Of a stretch of 64,000 nucleotides of DNA, positions 46,443 to 55,035 are shown one piece after another (position 1 is the stretch's first letter; every line of letters begins with the position of its first letter). Source of the DNA: Paucibacter sp. B2R-40 (GTDB lineage: Bacteria; Pseudomonadota; Gammaproteobacteria; Burkholderiales; Burkholderiaceae_C); contig NZ_JAJIRP010000012.1 of the NCBI RefSeq assembly GCF_025717555.1, positions 17,533 to 81,532 of the forward strand, given 5' to 3'. A program made the translations under genes and the position numbers. The notes beneath the pieces were generated by a model that was not told the origin of the DNA, searched no databases, and saw nothing but the letters and a program-made list of their open reading frames with translations.

Positions 46443-46463
46443 CCCCCTGAATAGAGGGGCGCA
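46443..46463 (+). promoter_or_regulatory. Palindromic motif upstream of the PEP-CTERM SGNH gene
   Basis: CCCCTGAATAGAGGGG (46444-46459) is a short inverted repeat. In reverse orientation the block reads TGCGCCCCTCTATTCAG, similar to TGCATTCCCCTAGCATTCAG at the 8303 promoter. It is about 103 nt before the SGNH start codon. It begins right after the Crp/Fnr stop and could alternatively be that gene's terminator stem, although no T tract follows. Confidence 0.4.
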
Positions 46464-46565
46464 TGAACCCTCGAATGGGGCTGCCCGCTTGGGTTTGCCC
46501 GAATAGGACTGCCCTGAGCCCACTGCTACCGTGAATCACTGCCATTTTATGATCACAGGTCCTCA

Positions 46566-47573
46566 ATGAAACTCAAGCTTTCGCAACGCCTGCTCGGCGC
46601 CTCCTTCCTCGCCATTGGCGCTTTCGGCTCGGTGGCCAGCCTGCCGGCACATGCCGCGCCCTTCAGCAGCGTGGTCATATTTGGCGACAGTCTGTCGGAC
46701 AGCGGCAACAACTATCTGGCCGGTCTCTTCAACCCCGCACAGGTGATCACCGGCAACACCTACGTCCCCTCCTTGACTTATGCGTCGGGCGTCTACAGCA
46801 ATGGCCCGACCTGGGCCACCCAGTTCACCAATGCGCTGGGTTTGAGTGCGATACCTTCCTTGGCCGGCGGCACAAACTATGCCTTCGGCGGCGCTGAAAC
46901 CAGCCAAGCCGGCTCCGGCCCCGGTGGATTCCCCTACAGCCTGAAAGCCCAGGTCGGTCAATTCCTCGGTGCCCACCCGGCTGCGCCCAGCGACGCGCTC
47001 TACGTGATCGAAGGCGGCGGCAACAATCTGCGCGCAGCGGCAACAGCTTTGTCTGCGCCGGGTCTGTCATTTGCCCAGCAGATCAGCATCATTTCCGACA
47101 ACGCCAGCCATTACGCGACCGACATCGGCAATATGGTCGACAGCCTGCAAGCCGCCGGCGCACACAACATCATCGTCTGGAATACGCCGAACTTTGGCGC
47201 CACGCCCTTCGCCGGCGCGACCGGTACGCAAGGTATCGGCAGCCTCTTGGGCTCAACCATGAACAGCGCTTTGGCCTATCGCCTGAGCACCGAGGCAGGG
47301 GTCAAGACTTTTGACGTCTTTGGCCTGATCAGCACCATTGCAGCCAACCCAGCCGCCTACGGGATTGCCAATGTCGGTGACGCCTGCGGCGCGGCGATCA
47401 ACAACTGCGACCCCGCCACCGCCTTGTACTGGGACGCCATCCACCCGACGGCCAAAGGTCATCAGATACTCGCTGACGCGATGATGGCCGCTGCAGTGCC
47501 CGAGCCATCGACCTACCTGCTGTTCGCTTTCGGCATGGCCGGTTTGCTGGCTTGGCAACGTCGCCGGGCCTGA
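46566..47573 (+). CDS. PEP-CTERM-anchored SGNH/GDSL hydrolase
   Basis: Secreted esterase or lipase-like enzyme held at the surface by an exosortase signal. The 335-aa product has a signal peptide (up to PAHA, about residue 30), the GDSL block FGDSLSDSGNN with nucleophile S42, a GGTNYAFGGAETS block, the block III GGGNN, and block V DAIHPTAKGH with the catalytic Asp and His. The C-terminal VPEPSTYLLFAFGMAGLLAW followed by QRRRA is a PEP-CTERM signal. Substrate unknown; related enzymes act on lipids or acetylated polysaccharide. Terminator follows. Confidence 0.9.
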   Translation: MKLKLSQRLLGASFLAIGAFGSVASLPAHAAPFSSVVIFGDSLSDSGNNYLAGLFNPAQVITGNTYVPSLTYASGVYSNGPTWATQFTNALGLSAIPSLAGGTNYAFGGAETSQAGSGPGGFPYSLKAQVGQFLGAHPAAPSDALYVIEGGGNNLRAAATALSAPGLSFAQQISIISDNASHYATDIGNMVDSLQAAGAHNIIVWNTPNFGATPFAGATGTQGIGSLLGSTMNSALAYRLSTEAGVKTFDVFGLISTIAANPAAYGIANVGDACGAAINNCDPATALYWDAIHPTAKGHQILADAMMAAAVPEPSTYLLFAFGMAGLLAWQRRRA

Positions 47574-47592
47574 TGCAGGCTTAGCTTACCGA

Positions 47593-47613
47593 CCCCGCCC
47601 CGGCGGGGTTTTT
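47593..47613 (+). terminator. Intrinsic terminator of the SGNH gene
   Basis: Stem CCCCGCC/GGCGGGG with a tight CC loop followed by TTTTT, 19 nt after the stop codon. Confidence 0.88.
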
Positions 47614-47707
47614 CAATTTGAAGCGGGTTGTCGTGGCCAAGGGGGAGAATCAAGGCTTCGCGGCAGGTTGTTCACTTCGAACGTCCACCGTGCATATTGG
47701 AAGCTCT

Positions 47708-48094
47708 ATGCCCCATCTCACCCTCGAATACACCAGCAACCTGCCCCTGTTCAAGGCCGCCGACACGCTGCTGGCGATGAACAAGGTTTTGCTGGCAAGC
47801 GCCGAGTTTGAGGCCTTGGACATCAAAAGCCGCGCCATCCGACTAGACACCTATTTGGTCGGCACTCATGTCAGCAACCATCCGGATAACCAGGCCTTTG
47901 TGCATGCCAAGCTGGCCCTGTTGAGCGGGCGCTCGGCGCAGACCAAACAGGCCTTGTCGGCCGCCCTGCTGGTGGTGCTGGAGCAAGCCTGCGCCTGGCC
48001 CAAGACGCAAGCGCTGCAGCTCTGCGTTGAAATTGTGGAGATTGACCGCGCGAGTTATGCCAAGTCCACAGGCCTGGCGCAGGCAAATCCTTAG
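47708..48094 (+). CDS. 5-carboxymethyl-2-hydroxymuconate isomerase-like protein
   Basis: Tautomerase-superfamily protein of 128 aa. MPHLTLEYTSNL puts the catalytic proline at position 2, to be exposed after Met removal; the rest (LDTYLVGT, FVHAKLALLSGRS, QLCVEIVEIDRASYAK) is the CHMI pattern. In other bacteria the enzyme acts in homoprotocatechuate degradation, but no hpc/hpa genes are nearby, so another substrate is possible. ATG at 47708 is chosen over an upstream frame start at 47618. It converges with the GNAT gene and overlaps it by 4 nt. Confidence 0.85.
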   Translation: MPHLTLEYTSNLPLFKAADTLLAMNKVLLASAEFEALDIKSRAIRLDTYLVGTHVSNHPDNQAFVHAKLALLSGRSAQTKQALSAALLVVLEQACAWPKTQALQLCVEIVEIDRASYAKSTGLAQANP

Positions 48095-48717
48095 GCCCCG
48101 AACGGCGTCGGCTGAGGCTGCACCTTGGGCAGGCCGGCAAAACGCTCGGCGCTGAGCTCATAGACCAGGCTGGGCGCTTGGCCCGGCACATCGGCCAGCG
48201 CACTCTTCAAGAGCATGCCGATGCGCTCCAGCGTCTTGCGCGAGGGCGTGTTCGCCGGCAGCACGATCGCCAGCACATGAGCTTGCTGAACAATGTTGAA
48301 GCTCAAATCCAGCGCCTTCAGGGCCATTTCGGACGCGTAGCCTTGGCCCCAGACTTGTGGTCGGAAGCGGAAGTACAAGTAGGGGCCGCTGACGCCGTCG
48401 ACGGTCTTGTGCATCACGCCGCCAAAGCCGAGCACGACATCGGGCTGCTCGCGGGCGCTGATCACCCAATAACCAAAACCATGCGTCTGCCAATGATCAA
48501 GCCAGCCCTGCAACAAAGCTTGCGCTTCGTCGCGGCCCACCAAGGTGGCACTGGCGCTGCAGCGGGTGCAGATGGGGTCGGCATGCAATTCGAACACGGC
48601 GTCCAGATCGCCTGCGCACGGCGCACGCAGCAACAGGCGTGATGTAGCGACTGCCGCGAAAGCAGCAAAAGCCGCCGCAGGCGCCGAGGCCGCCTCAAAA
48701 TCTTCTGTCAACGCCAT
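48091..48717 (-). CDS. GNAT family N-acetyltransferase (RimJ/RimL type)
   Basis: The 208-aa product follows the Acetyltransf_3 pattern: TSRLLLRAPCAGDLDAVFELHADP at the start, GFGYWVISAREQPDVVLGFGGV in the middle and, in the acetyl-CoA-binding region, FRFRPQVWGQGYASEMALKAL (motif Q/RxxGxG/A here as QVWGQGYA), then NTPSRKTLERIGM. Such proteins acetylate N-terminal amines of proteins or small molecules. The Ala-rich first 20 residues are unconserved. Convergent with the CHMI-like gene. Confidence 0.85.
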   Translation of the reverse strand: MALTEDFEAASAPAAAFAAFAAVATSRLLLRAPCAGDLDAVFELHADPICTRCSASATLVGRDEAQALLQGWLDHWQTHGFGYWVISAREQPDVVLGFGGVMHKTVDGVSGPYLYFRFRPQVWGQGYASEMALKALDLSFNIVQQAHVLAIVLPANTPSRKTLERIGMLLKSALADVPGQAPSLVYELSAERFAGLPKVQPQPTPFGA

Positions 48718-48901
48718 CTAAGCTCGCCTTCGAGTGAACGGTCAAGGATGAAAACTGGTGGAAACCCTGAGATTACCCCAGACCAAGACTCGCTTTGACC
48801 GGACCGCCGGATTTCGCCCCCCTCATCTGCAGGGTGGCTGCGGCAAAGACACAACAGCCGAGCGTGACTGAGAATCGCGGCTTCTTCACCGCGATGCCAC
48901 C

Positions 48902-51784
48902 ATGCAAAGAACCGCCCGCCCTGGCTTTCGCCACCGTTTGCCCATCGCACTTCTGGCAATACTGGCCCTTTTGACGCCATTGCCGCTGCTCGCACAAGCA
49001 AGCTCGCCGTCCGTTGAGCTCAAGGAGTTGCGCTCACTCGGCGGCATCAGCGAATACCGCTTGAGCAACGGCCTGTGCGTGCTCTTGATGCCGGTGCCCA
49101 AGCACCCACTCACGCGAGTCACGCTGACTTACCGCGTCGGCAGCCGGCACGAGGGGCCGGGCGAGGCCGGCATGGCGCATTTGCTTGAGCACGTGACCTT
49201 TCGAGGCACCCAAGAGGCGCCCGACTTGGCGGCCGAAATGCAGCAGATGCAGGTGCGCTGGAACGGCACGACCACCCTGGACCGAACCAATTACTTCAGC
49301 TGGTTCAACCCTGATTCGGCCACGCTGGCGCGGGTGCTGCAACTGGAGGCTTCACGCATGCAAGCTGCGCTGCTGAACGAGCAAGGCTTTGAGAAAGAAA
49401 AGCCCATCGTGCTGAACGAGATGGGCTTGCGCGCGGCCTCGGTCGCCCAGCAATTGCATCAAGCGCTGCAAGCCAATGCCTACCGCCAGCACCCCTATGG
49501 CCGGCCGGTGATCGGTTTCACATCGGACATCGAAGGCCTGTCGCTGCAGCGCCTGCGCAGCTTCTACGCGCGCCACTACCGGCCCGACCAAGCGGTGCTG
49601 ATGATCTCGGGCGCTTTTGACGCAGGCCAAGCCTTGAGCGCCGTGGTGGACGCTTTTGGAGCGCAGCCAGCCTTGGCACCAGCCGCCGAACCGGACAGCG
49701 CGCCAGAGCCTCCACAAACTGCCCCCAGGCTCAGCACCCTGCAGACAGCGCAAACCGCGCTGGCCGTCGCCTACCGCACGCCCGGCATGGCGCATGCAGA
49801 TGCACCGGCGCTGATGGTCTTGAGCCAGCTCTTGCTGGGCGTGACCCAGCGGCTGGCGCAGGACCCGGCATGGCCGGGCCGGGCCTTGCTGGTGAGCGGC
49901 ATGCCCATCTCGCGCGAGCCCAATTTGCTAGAGCTGGCCCTGCTGTTGCCGAGCAGCCGCAGTAACAGTGCTGCAGCACGGCGCGAGTTGGCCCAGTTCG
50001 AAGAGCGCTGGCTGGATGAGCTGGGCCAGTTCATCGACCCGCAGCGCATGGGCGACGCGCTGGTGCGCCGGGTCGCCAACGAGATCGCCGCGCAACTCAG
50101 GCGCCAGTTGCAAGACCCCGACGCGGCCGCTCAACTGCTCAGTCATGCCATCGGCGCCGGCGACTGGCGGCTGCCCTTCAAACTGCTGGACGCGCTGCCC
50201 GAGCTGCGCGCCTATGACGTGCGCAAGGTGGCCGCCAACTATGTGCGGGCGGAGAACCGCAGCGTCGCACGCGGCGTCACCGATGCCAGCGTGCGCGGCG
50301 TCGAGTCGGGCGATGCGGCTCAGGGCTTGTTGGCGGGCCTGTTCGCCAAGCCGGCCGAGGTGCAGAGCATCAGCAATCCCTCACAAGGATTGGAGAAAAT
50401 AAAATCCGGCGGGGCCATGCCGAGCCAATCTCCGGGCCTTGCTGAGCGCTCAGAGCGCCTAGATGCCGACCCGGCCGCACTCGAGGCCCGCGTGCAGCGC
50501 CAGCGTCTGCCCAGCGGCATGCAGTTGGCGCTGCTGCCCAAGCCCAGCGCCAATGAGCAGGTCAGCCTGCTGTTGTCGCTGCGCTGGGGCAGCGCCGCAG
50601 CCATGGCCAGTCAGCAAGGCTGGCGGGCGCTGGCCGCGATGCTGGACGGCGGCGCGGGCAAGCATTCGGCCGCCGACATCCAGCGCCTGCGCCAGCAATT
50701 ACAGGCCGACATCCGCATGCAAAGCGGGCCACAGGGTTTGCAAGTGCAAATACAGGCCCGCAAGACGGCGCTGCTGCCCGCGCTGGCCTTGTTGCGCGAC
50801 TTGCTGCGCGAACCTGCGCTGGCGGACGAATCGTTCGAGCGCGTGCGCAAGGCCGCCCTGCTCAATCTGGAGCCGGCCGCGCGCGAGGCGCCCGACTCGG
50901 CGCAGGACAGGCTGCGCCGCTACCAAAATCAGCAGCTCAGCATCGGCGACCCCAACTACCAGCCCTCGGCCGAGGACTTGCTGAAAATCTGGCGCGGCTT
51001 GGACGCTCAGCAGGTGCGCGACTTCCATGCCCGCTATTGGTCGGCGAACGAGGCGCGGATTGCCGTCGTCGGCGATCTCCCCGAGGGGCTGAGCGCCGGC
51101 CTGGAATCCTTGTTCGGTGACTGGAAGCACCCGTCGGCTGCACCCTTTGTGCAAGCACAGCAGACCCGGCAGCCACTGGCAGGGGCGCGCTTTATTGGCG
51201 TGAGCAAGCAGCCGACCGAGGGTGCGGCCACGGTCGCCATGCAGCAAGACCTGGCCCTCACCCAGCAGTCACCCGACTACCCGGCTCTGCTGCTGGGCAC
51301 ACGCTTGCTGGCCGGTGACGGCGCGTCCGCCAGCGGCTCGCGTTTGGCCGAGCGCCTGCGCCAAAACGATGCGCTCAGCTACAACATCAGCGCCACTTTG
51401 CAAGTGCCTCACAGCCATGCCGGTGACAGCGCGCGCTTCGGCCTGCAAGCCAGCAGCGCGCCGGCCAATGCTTTCAAGGTCGAGGCCGCCTTGAAGGAAG
51501 AAATCACCCGCCTGCTGAGCGAGGGGCTCGGTGCCGCCGAGCTGGAGCGGGTGCGCCGGCAACTGCTGGCCGACCGGCGCCAGCAGCGCGGCCAGGACGC
51601 CCATCTGGCCGCGGCACTGCTGACGCACTTCGAGCTGGAGATGAACTTCCTCAGCCAGCAAGCGGCCGAGGACGCGGCACTGGCTGCGGCCAACCCGGAG
51701 CAAGTCCTGCAAGCATTGCGCCGCGCGCTGCTGCCGCAGCATTGGCTGATCTTGATCAATGGGGCCTTGAGCGCCACACCTTAG
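48902..51784 (+). CDS. Secreted M16 family metallopeptidase (two-domain)
   Basis: Predicted periplasmic zinc peptidase of the pitrilysin/insulinase clan, 960 aa. After a signal peptide (LLAILALLTPLPLLAQA), the N-terminal M16 half carries the inverted zinc motif HLLEH at 93-97 and the downstream Glu in PIVLNEMGLR near 166. The C-terminal half (from about 510) is a second M16 domain without the zinc motif, as in many single-chain or heterodimer relatives. An Ala/Gln-rich composition is general here. Substrate unknown. A palindromic repeat element follows 4 nt after its stop. Confidence 0.9.
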   Translation: MQRTARPGFRHRLPIALLAILALLTPLPLLAQASSPSVELKELRSLGGISEYRLSNGLCVLLMPVPKHPLTRVTLTYRVGSRHEGPGEAGMAHLLEHVTFRGTQEAPDLAAEMQQMQVRWNGTTTLDRTNYFSWFNPDSATLARVLQLEASRMQAALLNEQGFEKEKPIVLNEMGLRAASVAQQLHQALQANAYRQHPYGRPVIGFTSDIEGLSLQRLRSFYARHYRPDQAVLMISGAFDAGQALSAVVDAFGAQPALAPAAEPDSAPEPPQTAPRLSTLQTAQTALAVAYRTPGMAHADAPALMVLSQLLLGVTQRLAQDPAWPGRALLVSGMPISREPNLLELALLLPSSRSNSAAARRELAQFEERWLDELGQFIDPQRMGDALVRRVANEIAAQLRRQLQDPDAAAQLLSHAIGAGDWRLPFKLLDALPELRAYDVRKVAANYVRAENRSVARGVTDASVRGVESGDAAQGLLAGLFAKPAEVQSISNPSQGLEKIKSGGAMPSQSPGLAERSERLDADPAALEARVQRQRLPSGMQLALLPKPSANEQVSLLLSLRWGSAAAMASQQGWRALAAMLDGGAGKHSAADIQRLRQQLQADIRMQSGPQGLQVQIQARKTALLPALALLRDLLREPALADESFERVRKAALLNLEPAAREAPDSAQDRLRRYQNQQLSIGDPNYQPSAEDLLKIWRGLDAQQVRDFHARYWSANEARIAVVGDLPEGLSAGLESLFGDWKHPSAAPFVQAQQTRQPLAGARFIGVSKQPTEGAATVAMQQDLALTQQSPDYPALLLGTRLLAGDGASASGSRLAERLRQNDALSYNISATLQVPHSHAGDSARFGLQASSAPANAFKVEAALKEEITRLLSEGLGAAELERVRRQLLADRRQQRGQDAHLAAALLTHFELEMNFLSQQAAEDAALAAANPEQVLQALRRALLPQHWLILINGALSATP

Positions 51785-51788
51785 CGAT

Positions 51789-51958
51789 CTAGGGAAGCTC
51801 TGCATAAATCAGGCCGGACCGTGCAAGCGCGGTCTCGGGCGGTCTGCTGCGTTGCACTTTTCGCCAATAGCTACGGCTATTGGCTTCAAACTGCGCCTTG
51901 CAGCCCATCCCGATCCGCACTGCCCGGCTTCGCCCCGATGTGTGCAGAGCTTCCCTAG
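51789..51958. repeat. 170-bp palindromic repeat element (MITE- or REP-like)
   Basis: The element is bounded by perfect 16-bp terminal inverted repeats, CTAGGGAAGCTCTGCA (51789-51804) and its reverse complement (51943-51958). A central hairpin GCCAATAGC/GCTATTGGC with TACG loop lies at 51863-51884, and the arms between are also partly complementary, so the whole piece can fold on itself. It has no open frame of note and fills most of the gap between the M16 peptidase and pepF genes. I recall similar AATAGCTACGGCTATT-containing repeats from Burkholderiales genomes, but cannot confirm copy number here. No target-site duplication is obvious. Confidence 0.82.
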
Positions 51959-52092
51959 GTGTTTCCCCGCCGCGCAGGCATGACGAAAGCCTGCGCCTTG
52001 CGGGCGCTGCACAATGGCGGCAGCTGCCGGCCTAGAGCCTCCTGGAACCGGCGCCAACATCATCAAAACCGCCACAAGCGAAGACACAGTCC

Positions 52093-53976
52093 ATGAAACT
52101 AACCGCCATTGCCTTGGCCGCCGCAAGCTTGCTGCCGCTCCATGCCGCACAAGCCGCCACCACGCCCACTAAAACCGCCGCCAGCGCACCCGGCCACGCC
52201 AGCGCGCAGCAATGGGACCTGACCCAGCTTTATGCCGACGACGCCAAATGGGAGGCCGAACGCCTCGCGATCATGGCCGAGTTTCCTAAACTCAAGGCGA
52301 TGCAGGGCACGCTGGGACAGAACGCGCAGAGCCTGCTGGCCGGCCTGGATTTGATGTCCGCGATGCAACGCCGCCTGTCGCGCCTGCAGTCCTATTCCAG
52401 CATGAAGGCGGACGAGAACACCCAGATCACCGCCAATCAAGCGCGCAGCCAACTGGGCGACCAGATCTATAACCAATACGGCGAGGCGATCTCCTTCGTC
52501 AACGCAGAAATAGCCGCGCTGGGCCGCGCCAAGGTCGAGGGCTTTATCGCTGCCGAGCCGGGCCTGGCCAAGCACAAGCAGTCGCTGCAGACCATTCTGC
52601 GCATGGCCGAGCACACCTTGAGCCCCAAGGAAGAAGCGCTGCTGGCCGCCGCCAGCGAAACGCTGCAGCAGCCCGGCCAGATCTACACCTTGCTGACCAA
52701 TGCCGATCTGCCTTGGCCCAAGATCAAGATCCGCGGCAAAGAGGTCGTGCTGGACCAGGAGCAATACACCGCTTACCGCTCCGACTCAGACCCCAAAGTG
52801 CGCAAGCAGGTCTTTGACGCCTTCTGGCCGGTTTACAAGAACTATGAGCGCACGCTGGGTGCCGTCTATGCGGCCAATTTGCGCGGCACCGTCTTCAATG
52901 CCAAGGCGCGCAACTACCCGAGCAGCGTGGCGATGGCGCAGGCCGAGTACAACATCCCCGAGGCCGTCTACCTGACCCTGGTGCAAGAGGCCAACGCCGG
53001 CCTGCCGACGCTGCACCGCTACCTGAGCCTGCGCAGCAAGGTGCTGGGCTTGAAGCAAGCCGGCTACCAGGACATGTATGTGCCGCTGGCCAAGCCCGCC
53101 GGCAACTACACGCAAGCCGAAGCCGAGGCGCTGACCTTGAAGGCGCTGCAGCCGCTGGGCGAGGACTACACGCAAAAACTCGGTGCCGCCTTCAAACAAA
53201 ACTGGATGCACTCGCTACCGCAGCGCGGCAAGCGCTCGGGCGCCTATATGAACGGCGCGGCCTACGATGTACACCCCTATCTCTTGATGACTTACAGCGG
53301 CGACTACAACAGCGTCTCGACGCTGGCGCATGAGTGGGGCCACGCGATGCACACGGTCTACTCGAACTCGCAGCCCTATGAGACTTCGGGTTATGCGACC
53401 TTCATCGCCGAGATCCCGTCCACCGCCAACGAGCTGCTGCTGGCCGACTACATGGTGGCCAACGCCAAGACCCGCGACGAGAAAATCTTCGCGCTTAGCC
53501 AGCAGCTGGAGAACCTGCGCGCCACCTTCTTCCGCCAGGCCATGTTTGCCGAGTTCGAACTGGCCGCCCATGCAGCGGTCGAAAAGGGCGAGCCGGTCAC
53601 CGGCGAGAGCCTCACCAAGATTTACCTGGACCTGCTCAAGCGCTATCACGGTGACGCCAAGGGTGTGGTCAAGATCGATGACCTCTACGGCATCGAATGG
53701 GCCTATATCCCGCATTTCTACCGCGACTTCTACGTCTACCAATACGCCACCTGCATCAGCGCCGGCGCCTTCTTTGCCGAAGGCATCGCCAAGGGCGACA
53801 CCGCCATGCTGGAACGTTACTTCACCCTACTCAAAGCCGGCAACTCGGCCGACCCTTATCCGCTGACCCGCGCCGCTGGTTTGGATTTAGCCTCGCCCGA
53901 ACCCTACCGCGCGCTGGTGCGGCGCATGAACCGAGCGATGGATCAGTTGGAAGGCTTGCTGGCGCAGAAGAAATAA
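52093..53976 (+). CDS. pepF: Oligoendopeptidase F (M3B), exported
   Basis: Zinc oligopeptidase of 627 aa. The zinc site HEWGH lies at 413-417 (LAHEWGHAMHTVYS) with the distal Glu in the following helix; other M3 features include AQAEYNIPEAVYLTLVQEAN and YGIEWAYIPHFYRDFYVYQYATC. The N-terminal signal peptide (KLTAIALAAASLLPLHAAQA) indicates a periplasmic enzyme, unlike the cytoplasmic PepF of Gram-positives. Start ATG at 52093. Together with the upstream M16 peptidase it makes a small peptide-degradation locus. Confidence 0.93.
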   Translation: MKLTAIALAAASLLPLHAAQAATTPTKTAASAPGHASAQQWDLTQLYADDAKWEAERLAIMAEFPKLKAMQGTLGQNAQSLLAGLDLMSAMQRRLSRLQSYSSMKADENTQITANQARSQLGDQIYNQYGEAISFVNAEIAALGRAKVEGFIAAEPGLAKHKQSLQTILRMAEHTLSPKEEALLAAASETLQQPGQIYTLLTNADLPWPKIKIRGKEVVLDQEQYTAYRSDSDPKVRKQVFDAFWPVYKNYERTLGAVYAANLRGTVFNAKARNYPSSVAMAQAEYNIPEAVYLTLVQEANAGLPTLHRYLSLRSKVLGLKQAGYQDMYVPLAKPAGNYTQAEAEALTLKALQPLGEDYTQKLGAAFKQNWMHSLPQRGKRSGAYMNGAAYDVHPYLLMTYSGDYNSVSTLAHEWGHAMHTVYSNSQPYETSGYATFIAEIPSTANELLLADYMVANAKTRDEKIFALSQQLENLRATFFRQAMFAEFELAAHAAVEKGEPVTGESLTKIYLDLLKRYHGDAKGVVKIDDLYGIEWAYIPHFYRDFYVYQYATCISAGAFFAEGIAKGDTAMLERYFTLLKAGNSADPYPLTRAAGLDLASPEPYRALVRRMNRAMDQLEGLLAQKK

Positions 53977-54020
53977 GCGCCAGACTGATCAAGCAGCGCA
54001 GCGGGCGAACACAGCCGGCC

Positions 54021-54890
54021 CTACAAAGGCTGGCGTCGCCGCGACCTTGACGAAGATGCAGACGAGGAAGTCAAGCGGATGCGCTGCTTAACCCGCACGC
54101 GCCGCCCTTTGGACGACAACACCGCCGCCTGCTCCGGCACCGGCGCGGCCGATGGAGCTGCCGCTCCATGGCCGGCTTGTCGGATCGACTTGCTGCGCGC
54201 CAACTTGATTGCGGCCTGTTTGCGCATCACCGCCTGCGCGGCATGGAAAAGCACAAACAACACCGCAGCGGTGATCACCCAGGGCTTGATCTCTTCGATC
54301 AACTGCTCGGTCATCAGCCAAACCTGCCAAGCGCCCAGCCTGCGCTCCTCTTCGGACACCGCCCCGCCGGCCGCTTGGGCGGACTCAGCGCGTGCAGACT
54401 TGGCCTCGTCCAAGCGGCGAGCCAGTCTTTCTTGCTCGGCTTCACCGGCGGCCTGCGCGTTCCTGAAATGGTCGCCGGTCAGTTGGTGCAATTCACCGCG
54501 CAGGTCCTTCAAGACACTCTTGACCTCGGCGGAGATCAAGCCCTCCTTGCCAACGCTGCCGAACAATTCTTGCTCGGCGCGCTGGCTGCTGCGCGGGCCG
54601 CTGCCGTGCAGCACCTCCCCTTTGACCAAGACCGCTTCGAACTCGGCGCCGGGTTGCTTGGCCAAGTCCAGCAGCGCCGGGCTATTGGTTGCCGTCGCCG
54701 TCGCCGTCGCCACCCCCGCCTCCATCCGCAAAGTCTGAATCTGCGCATGGCTCGGCTGGCTCGCCCCGAGTTCTTGCTCTCGCTGTAGCACATCTTGCCC
54801 GGCCGGCTGCGTCACGGGCATGGCCATGGCGGCCGCACCCACCAACAGGTCAGCCAGACAAAGCACGAGCCACAATTTCTTTTTGTTCAT
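54021..54890 (-). CDS. Unknown membrane-anchored protein with coiled-coil region
   Basis: The 289-aa product has a signal-like first helix (KKLWLVLCLADLLVGAAAM), a region with ATATATAT coded by a (GCGACG)n hexamer repeat, a charged coiled-coil segment (about 125-190), one C-terminal membrane helix (IKPWVITAAVLFVLFHAAQAV) and a very basic tail (SSKGRRVRVKQRIRL then Ser/Arg). I do not recognise a family. ATG at 54890 is used; 54911 is in frame. It lies convergent to pepF and divergent from the SOS cassette, whose promoter region it borders. Reality as a gene is supported by the membrane topology and normal composition. Confidence 0.6.
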   Translation of the reverse strand: MNKKKLWLVLCLADLLVGAAAMAMPVTQPAGQDVLQREQELGASQPSHAQIQTLRMEAGVATATATATNSPALLDLAKQPGAEFEAVLVKGEVLHGSGPRSSQRAEQELFGSVGKEGLISAEVKSVLKDLRGELHQLTGDHFRNAQAAGEAEQERLARRLDEAKSARAESAQAAGGAVSEEERRLGAWQVWLMTEQLIEEIKPWVITAAVLFVLFHAAQAVMRKQAAIKLARSKSIRQAGHGAAAPSAAPVPEQAAVLSSKGRRVRVKQRIRLTSSSASSSRSRRRQPL

Positions 54891-54972
54891 CACACCGATC
54901 TGCGCCGCCATTCAAAGCAAAGCGTCATGGCGAGATTCTAAGAGAGCCGGGCAGCGCACGCCTCCAAGCCAC

Positions 54973-55000
54973 TTGCAAGCTGGGTGCGTAGCCGTATACT
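54973..55000 (+). promoter_or_regulatory. Sigma-70-type promoter of imuA-imuB-dnaE2
   Basis: TTGCAA (54973-54978), 16-nt spacer and TATACT (54995-55000). The LexA box overlaps the 3' end of the -10 element, so bound LexA would block transcription. Confidence 0.6.
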
Positions 55001-55014
55001 GTATAAAAATACAG
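54999..55014 (+). promoter_or_regulatory. LexA (SOS) box
   Basis: CTGTATAAAAATACAG is a perfect CTGT-N8-ACAG site with AT-rich centre, flanked by TA and TTA as in the E. coli consensus. It lies 21 nt before the imuA start codon. Confidence 0.93.
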
Positions 55015-55035
55015 TTAATTGATGACCCCCAAACC

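Noticed and set aside
46444-46459. Palindrome after the Crp/Fnr gene as an intrinsic terminator
   Set aside because: Only a 4-bp GC stem with a long loop and no T tract; similarity to other PEP-CTERM leaders makes a regulatory role more likely.
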